64,000 bases of DNA, taken from the NCBI GenBank assembly GCA_030761205.1, contig JAULJL010000039.1:2490001-2554000 (forward strand). The letters run 5' to 3'. Positions 33,557 to 44,340 of the stretch are shown here, in pieces; positions within the stretch are counted from its first letter, which is position 1, and each line of letters begins with the position of its first letter. The stretch is from Fremontodendron californicum. Lineage: Eukaryota; Streptophyta; Magnoliopsida; Malvales; Malvaceae. The notes beneath the pieces were generated by a model. It saw only the letters and a list, made by a program, of their open reading frames with translations. It made no database searches and had not been told where the DNA came from. Both the position numbers and the translations under genes were made by a program.

Positions 33557-36190
33557 ATGGGCAACAGAGTGATCGTATTGGTCTACTATAATGGCCAAAT
33601 TCATAATACTAACGAAGGTACTACCTTTGATTGTGAACGTCTTAAAAGCTTTCGTGTTGATGAAGACGTCACATTAGAGGAACTGAAGCCGCAAATTCAT
33701 ACAAAAATTAAAGCTGAAAATAGCAAAAGAGTTTCAGAGATTAAGTATAGGCATCCTCTTTCTATTGGTGAAGGATGTGTCTGATATAGAACATTTTCAC
33801 TTGAAGATGATGATGATGTCAGATGCATGTTTTATGCTCACGAGACACTTGCAAATGTTGGTGTACTTAATGTTCGTATTACAGAAAACTTTCCCACAGA
33901 AGATGATGATTCTGGGTCGTTCTATGTTCACACTACATACGACGTTCCCACAGAAGAAGTCGTTCAGCTATCTCAAGCTACAACGTTTCATAATTCATTA
34001 GTCTCACAAACAATTCCTACTGCCTCGAAGATGAGCCAGCTGGTGTTAATCCTGTTCCGCCATGTAGAGTCCATGGTGAATATGTTGGTGACTTTAGTGA
34101 GCAGGAAGAGGATGCTGGATTCGCAAGTGATGACAACAGTGATTCTAACCCAGACGTCGTCGCTGCTGAGATCAACACTCATGGAGATCTTTTCCCATAT
34201 GAGGCTTCATCCTATATGCACACCCTGGATCTGGAGGCAATGCAACTGCCAGAATTTCCTGAGTATGCTCATACATTTGCTACGCCTCTGACTTTTGATC
34301 CATCGACAGTTGATCTGTGTGTTGGGTTACAATTTCCAACGAAAGAGGCTGTGCTTTCAGCTATTAAGCACTATAACATCAAAAACTCTATAGATTATAA
34401 AGTAATTGAATCTGAGAGGACCAAATATTATGCCAAATGTCTAATGTATGAGAAAAGGTGCAATTGGAAAATAAGGGCAACATTTATGAAGAAGAAACAG
34501 GCATGGGAGATTAGAACATATGAAGGGCCTCATACTTGCACATCGGGGAGGATTTCACAAGATCATTGCAAGTTAGATTCTAACATGATCTGTTCGTGCA
34601 TTCTGTCATTGGTCCAAGCAAATCCGGAGATCTCTGTTTCAGTTTTGATCGCTGAGATGCGAATTCGGTATGGATATATCACCTCTTATAAGAAAGCGTG
34701 GAAAGCAAAGCAAAGGCAATTGTTCGAGTTTTTGGCGATTGAGATAGATCTTACAATGAGCTATCTAAATGGATAGGTGCAATGCAACATTTCTTTCCTG
34801 GTATAATTGTGGAATTGCAAACGGTACCTGCATATCACGATGATCGACTGGTCCAGGGTAAGAGAATGTTCTGTCGACTCTTTTGGACATTCAAATCGTG
34901 CATTGAAGGGTATCCGTATTATAAACCTATTGTGCAAATAGACGGTACTTTCTTGTATGAAAAATATAAAGGAACATTATTGTTAGCTATTGCACAAGAT
35001 AGCAACCGAAACATACTGCCAATTGCTTTTGCCATTGTGGAGGGTGAGACAACGGAGGCTTGGTCATTCTTTCTCACTAATTTGCGTAGACATGTGACAA
35101 AACAGCCTGGCATATGCTTGATGTCTGACCGAAATGAAACAATCAAAGCTGTGATCAGACGCGATGGTAGTGGATGGAATCCTCCACATGCATATTCAGT
35201 GTACTGCATTCGACATATTGCAGCTAACTTTATAAAAAAGTTTAACAATAAGGAATTGCGTCGACACATTATTAACATGGGTATGGAAAGTTATGATAGT
35301 TATTTGATCTCTTATATTTCCTTGAGTATATAAAATAATACTGAAATTCACAAGTCTTTTGTTTTTAATTTTATTAGGATACGAGTTGAGGTGATCGAAT
35401 TTTCATTTCATATATGAGAATCTTCGTGGAGAAAATGCAGAGGCGGCTAATTGGCTTGATAGGATCCCCAAGGAGAAGTGGGCCTAATCATATGATCAAA
35501 GAAGACGTTATGGCCATATGACAACCAACCTAGCTGAATCTATCAATTCGGTGTTGAAGGGAACGCGTCATCTTCCCATTACTGCTTTAGTGCAATCAAC
35601 ATATTATAGGTTGGCTGAATTTTTTGTTAAGATGGGGAACAAGCAAATTGCAATGATGGAGGGAGGTCACACATACTGTGAAACAGTCACACAAGCTATG
35701 CAAGAAAATTGTAGGAAAGCTAACTCCCACTTTGTTCGTAATTTTACGCGAGCAAATCAATCTTTTCTGATTGAAGAGTTAGTTGATCCACAAGAGGGTG
35801 TTCCTGCAATGAAGTACAGAGTCAAGCTTAGTGACATGTGGTGTGACTGTGAGAAGTTTCAAGCACAAAGGTTCCCTTGTTCACATGTAGTTGCTGCTTG
35901 TGCACATGTCCATGTAGATTGCATGCAATATGTGGACAATGTCTATAGACTAGAAAATATTGAATGTTTATAGACATGAGTTCCAACCAGTTGGAAATGA
36001 AGATTATTGCCCTCAATATGATAGTCCAGAAGTGTGTCCCAATCAAGAAATGCGGAGAAATCCACATGGTCAGCCAAAATCAAGTCGTATTCGTAATAAA
36101 ATGGACCTCAGGAAGAAAGGCCGACCAAAAAGTTATGGATTATGCAGAAATGAAGGTCATAGCTGTCGAAAATGTCCGCATCAACAATAA
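33557..36190 (+). pseudogene. MuDR-type MULE transposase, decayed
   Basis: Domains in order: an N-terminal module (MGNRVIVLVYYNGQI, from 33557); the MuDR DNA-binding domain (about 34310-34560; LQFPTKEAVLSAIKHY, CNWKIRATF, GPHTC); the DDE transposase core (about 34860-35300; IVQIDGTFLYEKYKGTLLLA, then ICLMSDRNETIKAVI, each with a catalytic-type Asp, and YCIRHIAANF); the region TTNLAESINSVLKG; a SWIM zinc finger (CDCEKFQAQRFPCSHVVAAC); and a C-terminal zinc knuckle (LCRNEGHSCRKC) whose first Cys seems replaced by Tyr. An intron with good borders lies at 35281-35377. Lesions: frame breaks near 33770 and 34020-34060, a frameshift with a TGA near 34740, TGA at 35392-35394, TAA at 35485-35487, and a frame change near 35965. 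It would have cut and integrated the element; this copy cannot. Confidence 0.92.
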
Positions 36191-36564
36191 AGGAATTACA
36201 TATTTTCATAAACTGTAATATTTACTACCTATCATGTAATTTGGATAATGCAAGTTTTTTTCTACTTATCATGTAATTTGGATTATGCAATTTTTTTCTA
36301 CTTAACATTTAATTAAGAAAATGTTAAAAACATTTTCATTTTAGTTAGATTGATGCGGACATAAAATTTAAAATAAATAACAAAAATTAACATTTTTAAA
36401 AATATATTCAATAATAAATAACAAAATAAATAAGAAAATTAAAAATAACAATTAATTTCTCAAAAAATTTAAAATAAATAACATGAAAATTCAAAACATA
36501 TAAATTTATATATTACAAATTTAAAATACATTATTCTTGTTATATTGATAAAACCACATTTATT
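36191..36564. other. Spacer between the two MULE genes
   Basis: AT-rich sequence between the tail-to-tail ends of the transposase and the PMD gene. A direct repeat (CATGTAATTTGGAT(A/T)ATGCAA) lies near 36234-36290. No gene. Confidence 0.6.
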
Positions 36565-39079
36565 CTAATTATTGCGTGGTGTAGAGCAACAGTGTCGAGC
36601 TCTCCTAGTGCGTGGTGGTTGGACCCGTCGTTCAACCTCGTCAGTGGCAGGTATTCGCGGTCGACCATGACCTCTTGCTGTAACCGCCATTGGTTCCGGT
36701 TGTATGTCATCCGCCATTTCTTCTGTATCAAAAATTTGAAACCTACTGCTGGAGGACTCAACACCTAATTCATCCATAAAGGGAACCTGACTACTAGATG
36801 GACCCACAAATGATCTACCATCAAATGCTGACGCAGGGGCTCTAAACTGATACATTGATGTTATATATGCTGAACTTGAACTTAGGATGGGGAGTTGGTC
36901 ATCTAACCTCGTCATTGGCGGTGATGGTCGGTAACACTCATCAATGTCATATCCGGGGTGACTGACGGAATAACAATGACTGGATGATACTCCATGATCA
37001 CGTTCAGGATGACTAAATGACATCCTCGGTGCAGTGAACTCCGATGAGGCCGGTTGACGCGTCCGCCCACGTTGTCGTCTAGGTCTAGGAGCTTCCATAT
37101 CCTGTGTAGGAGGGACTGGAGTTAAAGTTCGTCCGGTAAATTGCATACTCCTAACATCCTCATACACCGACGATGGACAAACAAAAGGCCGACCTTCATT
37201 TTTATAACATCCTATGTAATCATTAGATAGGTTGAAATTATTTCCAACAATCGGATAACCTGTCGAAATTCGTTGAGAACTTATATTCCACCAATGGATC
37301 TAATGTTCATGTTTCGCAGGCCAGAATTCTTCATGACGCCCATGCATGTCGATCTTGTGAACCTGATCAAGGTTCACCGGTGCTTGCGGAATTGGTTGTT
37401 GCATCCCAAATTGTCGCAGCACCCTGTCAGTTTGGTGGCACTCTACATATGAAAAGCATATCAATGCTGTGTTTGCTTTACATATATTACAGTTATTGTA
37501 GGCATCCAATGGGAGGCATGCCATAATTTCACTAGAGGAATATGGCATCCACAAAAACTGCGAAAAATTATTACAAATTATTAGTTTCATATGGATTAAA
37601 TACAAAAATACTTGAATGTAACAATCAAAACATTTACTTTATCATATCCTACTTGATCTAGTCGCATTCTTATACTTGCAAGGTCTGTCGGAGTCTCGGT
37701 AAGATCTCTACTCCTACTCCACCTGTTAAAATGCGTATAAAATCTTAATAGAGCTATAAAAATACAAGTTCGTACAAAATTAATAAAATAATAAAGATTA
37801 TTACCTGCTTGCAAGGGGGTATACAGCTGAAACATCCACGCTCGGAGCAAGAAATGGCAGCCGATACCAAGCCCATGATTGTAGAAGCACTAAACATCCA
37901 CCTATGTCATGGCTTTTTGGAACTGTAGCCCGACACAATTCTCTATACAAAACTGCTAAACACGCAAAATCCCAACTATAATTTGCCGCGTGCTCTAAAT
38001 CACGTAGTAGTGAAAGATACATTAAATGTACCCGACTGCTCGATTTGTCAGGCATTAGTAATCCTCCAATCGAACGTAAAATATATGCTCTAGCAGCATA
38101 CTGTATATGTTCTTCAGTTGCGTGTAATGGAAGATTTTGAAAGGATTTCAACCAATTTAGTCTCACCGTTGAGCCAGATACATACTCATCGGTACGCGCC
38201 CAATAAATTTCGACACTCTTCATTCCAATCTAGTAAGATTCCGCCTGTAGCTACATCGCCATGGACCGGAAGTCCAAGTTGAAGCGTAACATCTTCTAGA
38301 GTTATCGTGCATTCACCAAATGGAAAATGAAAAGTGTGCGTCTCGGGTCTCCATCGTTTGATCAACGCACTGATTAAGTCAAGGTTATAGCAAAAATCGT
38401 CGAATTTGAGTTGCGTGATAAAATTCGACTCTTCTTAAGTGGTCGATAATATATGGATGCGGGTCTTCCAATGTAAATTTCCTCGAACGTAACACGCGAC
38501 GAGTATCCTATTGATAATTAAATTAAATTAAATAATTATAAAAATTAATATATTATAAAACTATAATAATTAAAAAAATTAAACAATATAAAAATTCTAA
38601 AATTCTAAAACTATAAAATAACAAAACAATAATAATATAAAATTTTAAAATTATTTATATAATTATTAGAAAATTAAACAATATAAAAAATAAAAAACTA
38701 TAAAATTAAAAAACAATAATAATTAAAAAAATTATAAAACTATAATAATGAAAAATTAAATAATATAAAAAATAAAAAACTATAAAATGAAAAAACAATA
38801 ATAATTAAAAAATTAAAAAACTATAATAATAAAAAATTAAATAATATAAAAATAAATAATTATAAAATGAAAAAACAATAATAATTAAAAAATGATAAAA
38901 TTATAATAATTAAAACATTAAAAATTATAAAAATATAAGATGACAAAATAATAATAATTAAAAAATTACTAAAAATTGATAATGTAATATAAATAATATT
39001 ACAACAATTTACTTACCTTTTTAAATATAATCGAGGATATGTGATTTTTTTGCAACCTCAATAGTGATGATGAAGCCAT
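36565..39079 (-). pseudogene. Plant mobile domain (PMD, MAIN/MAIL-like) gene, decayed
   Basis: Four exons can be traced: 39079-39017 (MASSSLLRLQKNHISSIIFK), 38507-37805, 37722-37638 and 37557-36565, all with GT-AG borders. Exon 2 has VLRSRKFTLEDPHPYIIDHL, the core PMD signature CTITLEDVTLQLGLPVHGD, then STVRLNWLKSF, YAARAYILRSIGGLLMPDKS and SWAWYRLPFLAPSVD. Exon 3 reads RSRDLTETPTDLASIRMRLD. Exon 4 has YVECHQTDRVLRQFGMQQPI and an Arg/Ser/Pro-rich tail ending at 36565. Lesions: frameshifts near 38395 and 38185 and a stop at 37300-37302. Cellular PMD proteins (MAIN, MAIL1) act in gene silencing and meristem upkeep, and PMD genes are also known inside plant transposons. Here the gene lies wholly within the MULE and shares its fate. 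Confidence 0.9.
38508..39016 (-). repeat. Tandem AT-rich array, first intron of PMD gene
   Basis: About 500 bp of irregular tandem units containing AAACAATAATAATTAAAAAA and ATAAAAAACTATAAAATGA, repeating roughly every 60-65 bp. It fills the intron between the short first exon and the PMD domain exon. Confidence 0.78.
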
Positions 39080-39274
39080 CTTAAAATATTATTGTAGAAA
39101 AAATATTGTTGGTAGAAAAAAATTTGTTGTAGAAAGAGGGAAAAAAAGTAAATTAAGTTGTAAAAAAAAAATGAGGGAGGGTGGGTTTTATTTATAGAAG
39201 AGTGGCTTGGGGGGGGGATTTTTGAAGGCAACGGTCAAGTTACCGTTGCCTTCAAAAATTTTGATTTTTTTTTT

Positions 39275-39647
39275 CAAACGGTTATAATATAAAATTTAAA
39301 TAAAATTGTAAAAAAAAATACCAAGGGAAATCGCCACCCCCCATGATGATTTCCCATGGTTATTTTGCAAAAAAATTGAAAAAATACCAAGAGAAATCTC
39401 CATGGGACGTAGCGATTTCCCTTGGTATTTTTTGAAATTTTTTTCAAATTAACCAAGGGAAATCGCTACCCCCATAGCGATTTCTCTTGGTATTTTTCAA
39501 TTTTTTTTAAAAAAAATTACGTTGAAAAATTGTCATGGGAGATGGCGATTTCTCAGTTGATTTTAAAAAGAACGAATTTTAAAAATTAATTTGAAAACAA
39601 CGATATTTCAATAAATAAATAAAAAATAATATTCTGATAAAAAATCC
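39275..39647. repeat. Right terminal inverted repeat of MULE
   Basis: Reverse complement of the left repeat, with one extra GGGAAATCGCTA module, hence about 60 bp longer. Confidence 0.9.
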
Positions 39648-39658
39648 GAGTTAAATGG

Positions 39659-40715
39659 TTTAAAAGTAATAATGAAGAATGTTGAACATTCAAGTATTCG
39701 ATGGCTTCAAACATACTCTCTCATGTGCTCAATCATTATCTTTGTATCCAACCATCATTAATTTCATCCTCATTTTTTTTCAACTTTTAATACTTCTTTT
39801 ATCACTGTCGTCGTCATCGAAATTTTTGAGATCAAAGAACATGTTCCCCATTTATAATTGTGCCACCGGCTTGTTTTGCCTTTGGGCGGCCGCACATAAT
39901 TTTTTAACCTTTTTCTTGTTTTAAAAAAAAATAAAAATTGAGAGCTTGGAGTAATGTAATTATTATAGTCTCACCAATTTTCTCTTTAATCAAGATTTTC
40001 ATTAATTTTTATAAAAGAGATATAGAATTAAATAAGCTTGGGTTTTTTGTTTTTGAAAAATGTTAACAACGATGGTTAGGGTAATATTTTTTGAGTTTAA
40101 TAAAATTAATACATTAAGGAAAATGTTAGCCATTACCAAAAGAAGGTGATATTTAAAAAAAAAAATAGAATTAATAAATTATTTTCTTAAAATTCAATAC
40201 ATATAAATATCGATTAACCAGATTTATACATTAAATACAAAATTATTATTTTTAAAATAATAATTAAAATTTTTTAACTGGACCCTTAGTTCACCCAAAT
40301 TCACTCCACATTTACCAATTTTTTGTTATTAAGTTGTATTGACCATTTAAAATAAATTCCGATGGTGAGATCATTAATTAAGATTTAATGCAATTTTTAA
40401 TTGAATAAAAATGTAGGTAGAGTCAAAATAAAGATTTTAGGTGGTAATTGTCTTTGATTAATATCCAACACGAGAAAGGAAAAACTATTATCTTTTATGA
40501 GTTATGACATAAATTTGAGATTTTTGTCAAAATAATTATTGTTTTGGATGCTTAAAAAAAAAAAAAAAACAGAGCAACATATACACTTATAGGTATTATT
40601 ATTTTTGCCATTTTAAAACTTTTCTCTAATCATTATCACTCATATGAATACCTAACTAATTTCTTCAAGTAAACTATCATTTTGGATAACTTAAGTTATC
40701 TAATAAAAATAAAAT
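39659..40715. other. Intergenic DNA
   Basis: No gene recognised; the open frame at 39679-39924 is hydrophobic by base composition and resembles nothing I know. Poly-A occurs at about 40553-40569. Confidence 0.5.
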
Positions 40716-43356
40716 TGTGGATATCAATATATTATTTGGTGTGTAAATACGAAATACATATATTAATATGTAAGTTGTCGTAAGTAGATATACGGTGCAT
40801 AATTTATGTACACAATTGATATCATGTTTGAATAAGAAATTAATCTCTAAGTACCCATTTGAAGAGGAAGAAAGTTGGTTGATGTTAGTGATTGATGTGG
40901 AATCCTAGATAGGATGAATAAAGGCTTAAGCTTGTGGTATTTATAAGCCTTGTTTTCATGAGGGGTTGGGCCCCAAGGGGCACTCAAGTTTTGTGGTGGG
41001 TGAGGACCTACACAACTTGGGTTGGACACGCGTGTGCCGCCGCCGAGCTGGGCTGGGTCGGGTCGAACATGGTTTGGGTCAGTAATTATTTTTTTACTGC
41101 CCAACCCACATGTTTTTCTGTCCAAACCGAACTGGCACAACCCATCCTAGATGACTGTTCGGTCCAACCGAACCAGTGCTGCCAACGAAGGGACTGTCTG
41201 ATTGAGATATGTCTGTTCGAACCAGACCGAACCGTTTGGTTCTTTTCTTAAAGACATACTTTTATCCGAACTATTTTTTCCAACAGTTCGCTACAGCACA
41301 ATAGGTCTTCAGCAGCGTTTTTTTTAATAGCGGCGTTTTTAAATGCCGCTAAAAATTTAGCAGCGTTTCTGAAAAACGTCGCTAAAAGTGTCGCGAAAAA
41401 CGACGTCGAGAAATTTCCCGGGGGTTGAAACAAAAACGCCGCTAATGTAGCGGCGTTTGTAGGGATATTTGTCTGCGTTTATAAACGCCAGTATAGGACT
41501 GCAGCAGATGGTATTTGAGAATAAATTAGCGGCGTTTGTAGATAAAAAAAACGTCGCTAAATTGAAACATTTAGCGGCGTTTGTCTCGAGAAACGCCGCT
41601 AAATTTTCAGAATTTATAAAAAAAAAAATATAATTTCTTTTATTTAAAAATTATAATTAATAATATTATTAAATATATTTACATTATAGTTTACAATCAA
41701 TACATAACAGAAATATATTAAAATTTAATAGTATATTATCAAGTATTATTATACAACAATTCTATTAAGAAATCACAAAATAATCAACATATAACTATTG
41801 GAATAAAATTTAAATTAAATAAGATAAGGTAGTATAAAATTTAATTTGTACCTAAAAATATATAACAATTGCAAGGTTAAAAACTCCTATTGCCAATCCT
41901 GCACTAACATTACAAGTTATTATAAATTTTTTTTCCAAATTTGTAAAACAACTAATGATTAAAGTCAATGAAAAGCAAAAGTAAAAGAATTGACCTCCTA
42001 GCTTCATCATCTGTCAAAATGCCTCTTCCAATTCAATCTTTAGAACCTGAAAAAAAAAAGGCAAAAACTTAAATTAAAATCTCCAATTCACAAGGCAAAA
42101 ACATAAAATTGTTACCTTCAAATAAGAATCTTCTAGGAATGGAAAGAGATTAACAAAATTTTACTTAAATCTTTGACCTAGAAGCTGGTGGATGTGAGAG
42201 GAAAGAGAGAGAGGGAGAAAAAGTGAGTTTTATGTTTGGTAAAGAGGAAGAGTGGTCTGTTACTGATTATACTTTCAGCAAATTTTGCCGTTCAATTTTT
42301 TTTTTTAATATTTAGCGGCGTTTGTATACTAGAAACACTGCTAAATTTATTCATTTAGCGGCGTTTATGGAGACAAACGTCGCTAAATGTTCTCCTCTGT
42401 TTTTTAAATGTCATACATTTAGCGACGTTTCTCAGACAAGATCCGCTAAATGTTCTCATTTAGCGGCTATTATGGAGACAAACATTGCTAAATGTTTTCC
42501 TCTGATTTTTTAAATGTCATACATTTAACGGCGTTTCTCAAACAAACGACGCTAAATTGAAACATTTAACGGCGTTTCTCAGACAAATGTCGCTAAATGT
42601 TTTCCTCTGGTTTTTTAAATGTCATACATTTAGCGGCGTTTTTCAGAAGCGACGTTTATTATAACAAATGCCTCTAAATACACTAATAAAAATATTGTGT
42701 TTCTTTTGATAGAAATGACGGGTAATTTTTTAACGGTAAAAAAAGAAAAGCGTAATTTGAGAAACATTTAGCGGCATTTTTTGTTCTAAACGCCCGTAAA
42801 GCGTTTCTTCCTTACAAACGTCGCTAAATTAATTTTTAGCAGCATTTGGGGTAAAAACGTCGCTTCCTTTACAAAAACACGGTATCTAGTGGCGTTTTAC
42901 TTAAAAACGCCGCCGGTAAAATGCCACTAAAACCCAAAATTGCTGTAGTAGTTGTGTCTTGTTCAAATAGGTTTCTTGTTTTCTATAAAAACCTGAACAG
43001 TGCCTGTCATTTTCAGTACCAAAAATTAGTCTTAATTTTACTATACTGCTCTTATTTTTTCTTGTGTCTTCTGTAAGAGCGATCAACATTTTTCTGGTTT
43101 GCCGTGTTGCTAAGAGTGTGCTCTCGATTGCAACGTAATGGAGGAGGCCAGAAAGACGAATTGCAATATACTGTAAACACCTGTGAGATAGGCAATAATC
43201 GTCTTAAAGTCAGAGGTGAAACCTTGACTCGATTATCCTTTTCTGTATTCGGATTAACCTATAAGTGTTCATATTTTCAATATATTGTTCGTAATATGTT
43301 TATATATTTCAGTATGCAGTAATGAAATTTGTTAAATCCTTACTAGATTGCCAACA
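40716..43356 (+). repeat. 5' LTR of copia element, interrupted by CACTA
   Basis: Matches the 3' LTR on both sides of the insertion: 40716-41288 aligns with the first part of 47815-48780 and 42951-43356 with the rest. The U3/R part includes TGTTCGGTCCAACCGAACCA. Confidence 0.9.
41289..42950. mobile_element. CACTA (En/Spm) non-autonomous element
   Basis: The ends are CGCTACAGCACA and, reversed, TACTACAGCAAT; both are one-base variants of CACTACAGCA. The 3-bp target duplication GTT (41286-41288, 42951-42953) is that expected for CACTA elements. Both subterminal regions (about 41310-41610 and 42310-42930) are packed with TTTAGCGGCGTTT in alternating orientation, many pairs forming short hairpins, as is usual for transposase-binding arrays of this superfamily. 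The middle (41630-42300) is AT-rich with no transposase. Comparison with the intact 3' LTR gives an exact empty site. Confidence 0.93.
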
Positions 43357-44340
43357 ATCTTAAGACGATTAATTATTGTTTTGTTTCATTACTGTTTAAT
43401 ATATATATATATGTATATTTATATATACGTTGTTATACTAGTTATATGTATAACTTCTGTTTATTAAAAGTTGTGACCGAATGGCATGAAACTTTTATTA
43501 TCTGTAAAAGTTGGCCGTCCAAAAACATGGAAATGGTTTAAAGGAATATTTCTTTGCTTTGTGATGTTTCGGTCTTGATGGAAACCGCTGCCTTCATACA
43601 TTTGTTTTGGCATGTTTTTATTCTGCCTTCATACAACCTTAAAGACAAGATTCTTATTATGCTGTATGTTATTTTTGCTAGTTTGTCTTTCTCGATTACA
43701 CTGTATGTTATATACTGTACGTGAAAGACAAGGTTCGTAACTTATATACTGTTTGTTTCAATTGGTGGCCCATGCAGGTCTCGTTTTATTTCATTTCGTA
43801 ATATTTCGTTTGATTGAACTTATATTTGTTACAATCTATTTGTTATAATTTTTTTTTATAAATTTTTTATAACGAAATATTGGATACTGTGTATTATATA
43901 TTTATATATGCAATTTCTAAGTAATATTTGTTTGCTATTACTTACTTTATGTTATTTACTGTTTGTAGTACATAAATTATGTATATTGCATATAGTTGTA
44001 TATTAAGTGTACAGTGCTTTACTGTTACTGCTTTATAGTTACATGGTCATATATATATATTTATTATTCTTATTGTTTAGTAATTTATATATATATTGTG
44101 ATTATATATATTGTTCAGTAATATATTACATATATATTGATACTTGTGTAATATATATTTAGAACATTTATATATATTTTTAATATATATATGTTAGTAA
44201 TATTTATATATATTAGTGTGAATATATATTTGTGGATATATATATATATATATTTGTGAAAATATATATTTGTAATATATATGTGTGTTTATATATATTA
44301 TATATATAAATAAAGTTGATCCTGTTATTTTAAATAACAG
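43357..44340. other. Leader region of copia element
   Basis: AT-rich untranslated region between the 5' LTR and gag, with many TATATAT tracts at 44040-44310. A standard TGGTATCAGAGC primer site is not visible after the LTR. Confidence 0.6.

Larger units (their letters stand above)
31736..39647. mobile_element. 7.9 kb MULE carrying transposase and PMD genes
   Basis: The ends read GTTTTTTTTATCAGAATA and TATTCTGATAAAAAATCC as inverted repeats. The 11-bp sequence GAGTTAAATGG stands directly outside both ends (31725-31735 and 39648-39658), a clear target duplication near the 9-11 bp usual for Mutator-like elements. The long terminal repeats hold modules built on GGGAAATCGCC and GGCGATTTCC. Between them are a minisatellite (32800-33245), a MuDR-type transposase on the plus strand and a plant mobile domain gene on the minus strand, arranged tail to tail. 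Both genes have frameshifts and stops, so this copy is no longer autonomous. The foldback at 18115-19404 shares its terminal sequence. Confidence 0.93.

Noticed and set aside
34919..35278. 119-residue minus-strand frame within the MULE transposase
   Set aside because: It is the complement of the conserved DDE domain; the plus strand carries the recognisable motifs.
41631..42300. Transposase or captured gene inside the CACTA element
   Set aside because: AT-rich, no frame with a TNP2-type or other domain; it is a non-autonomous element.
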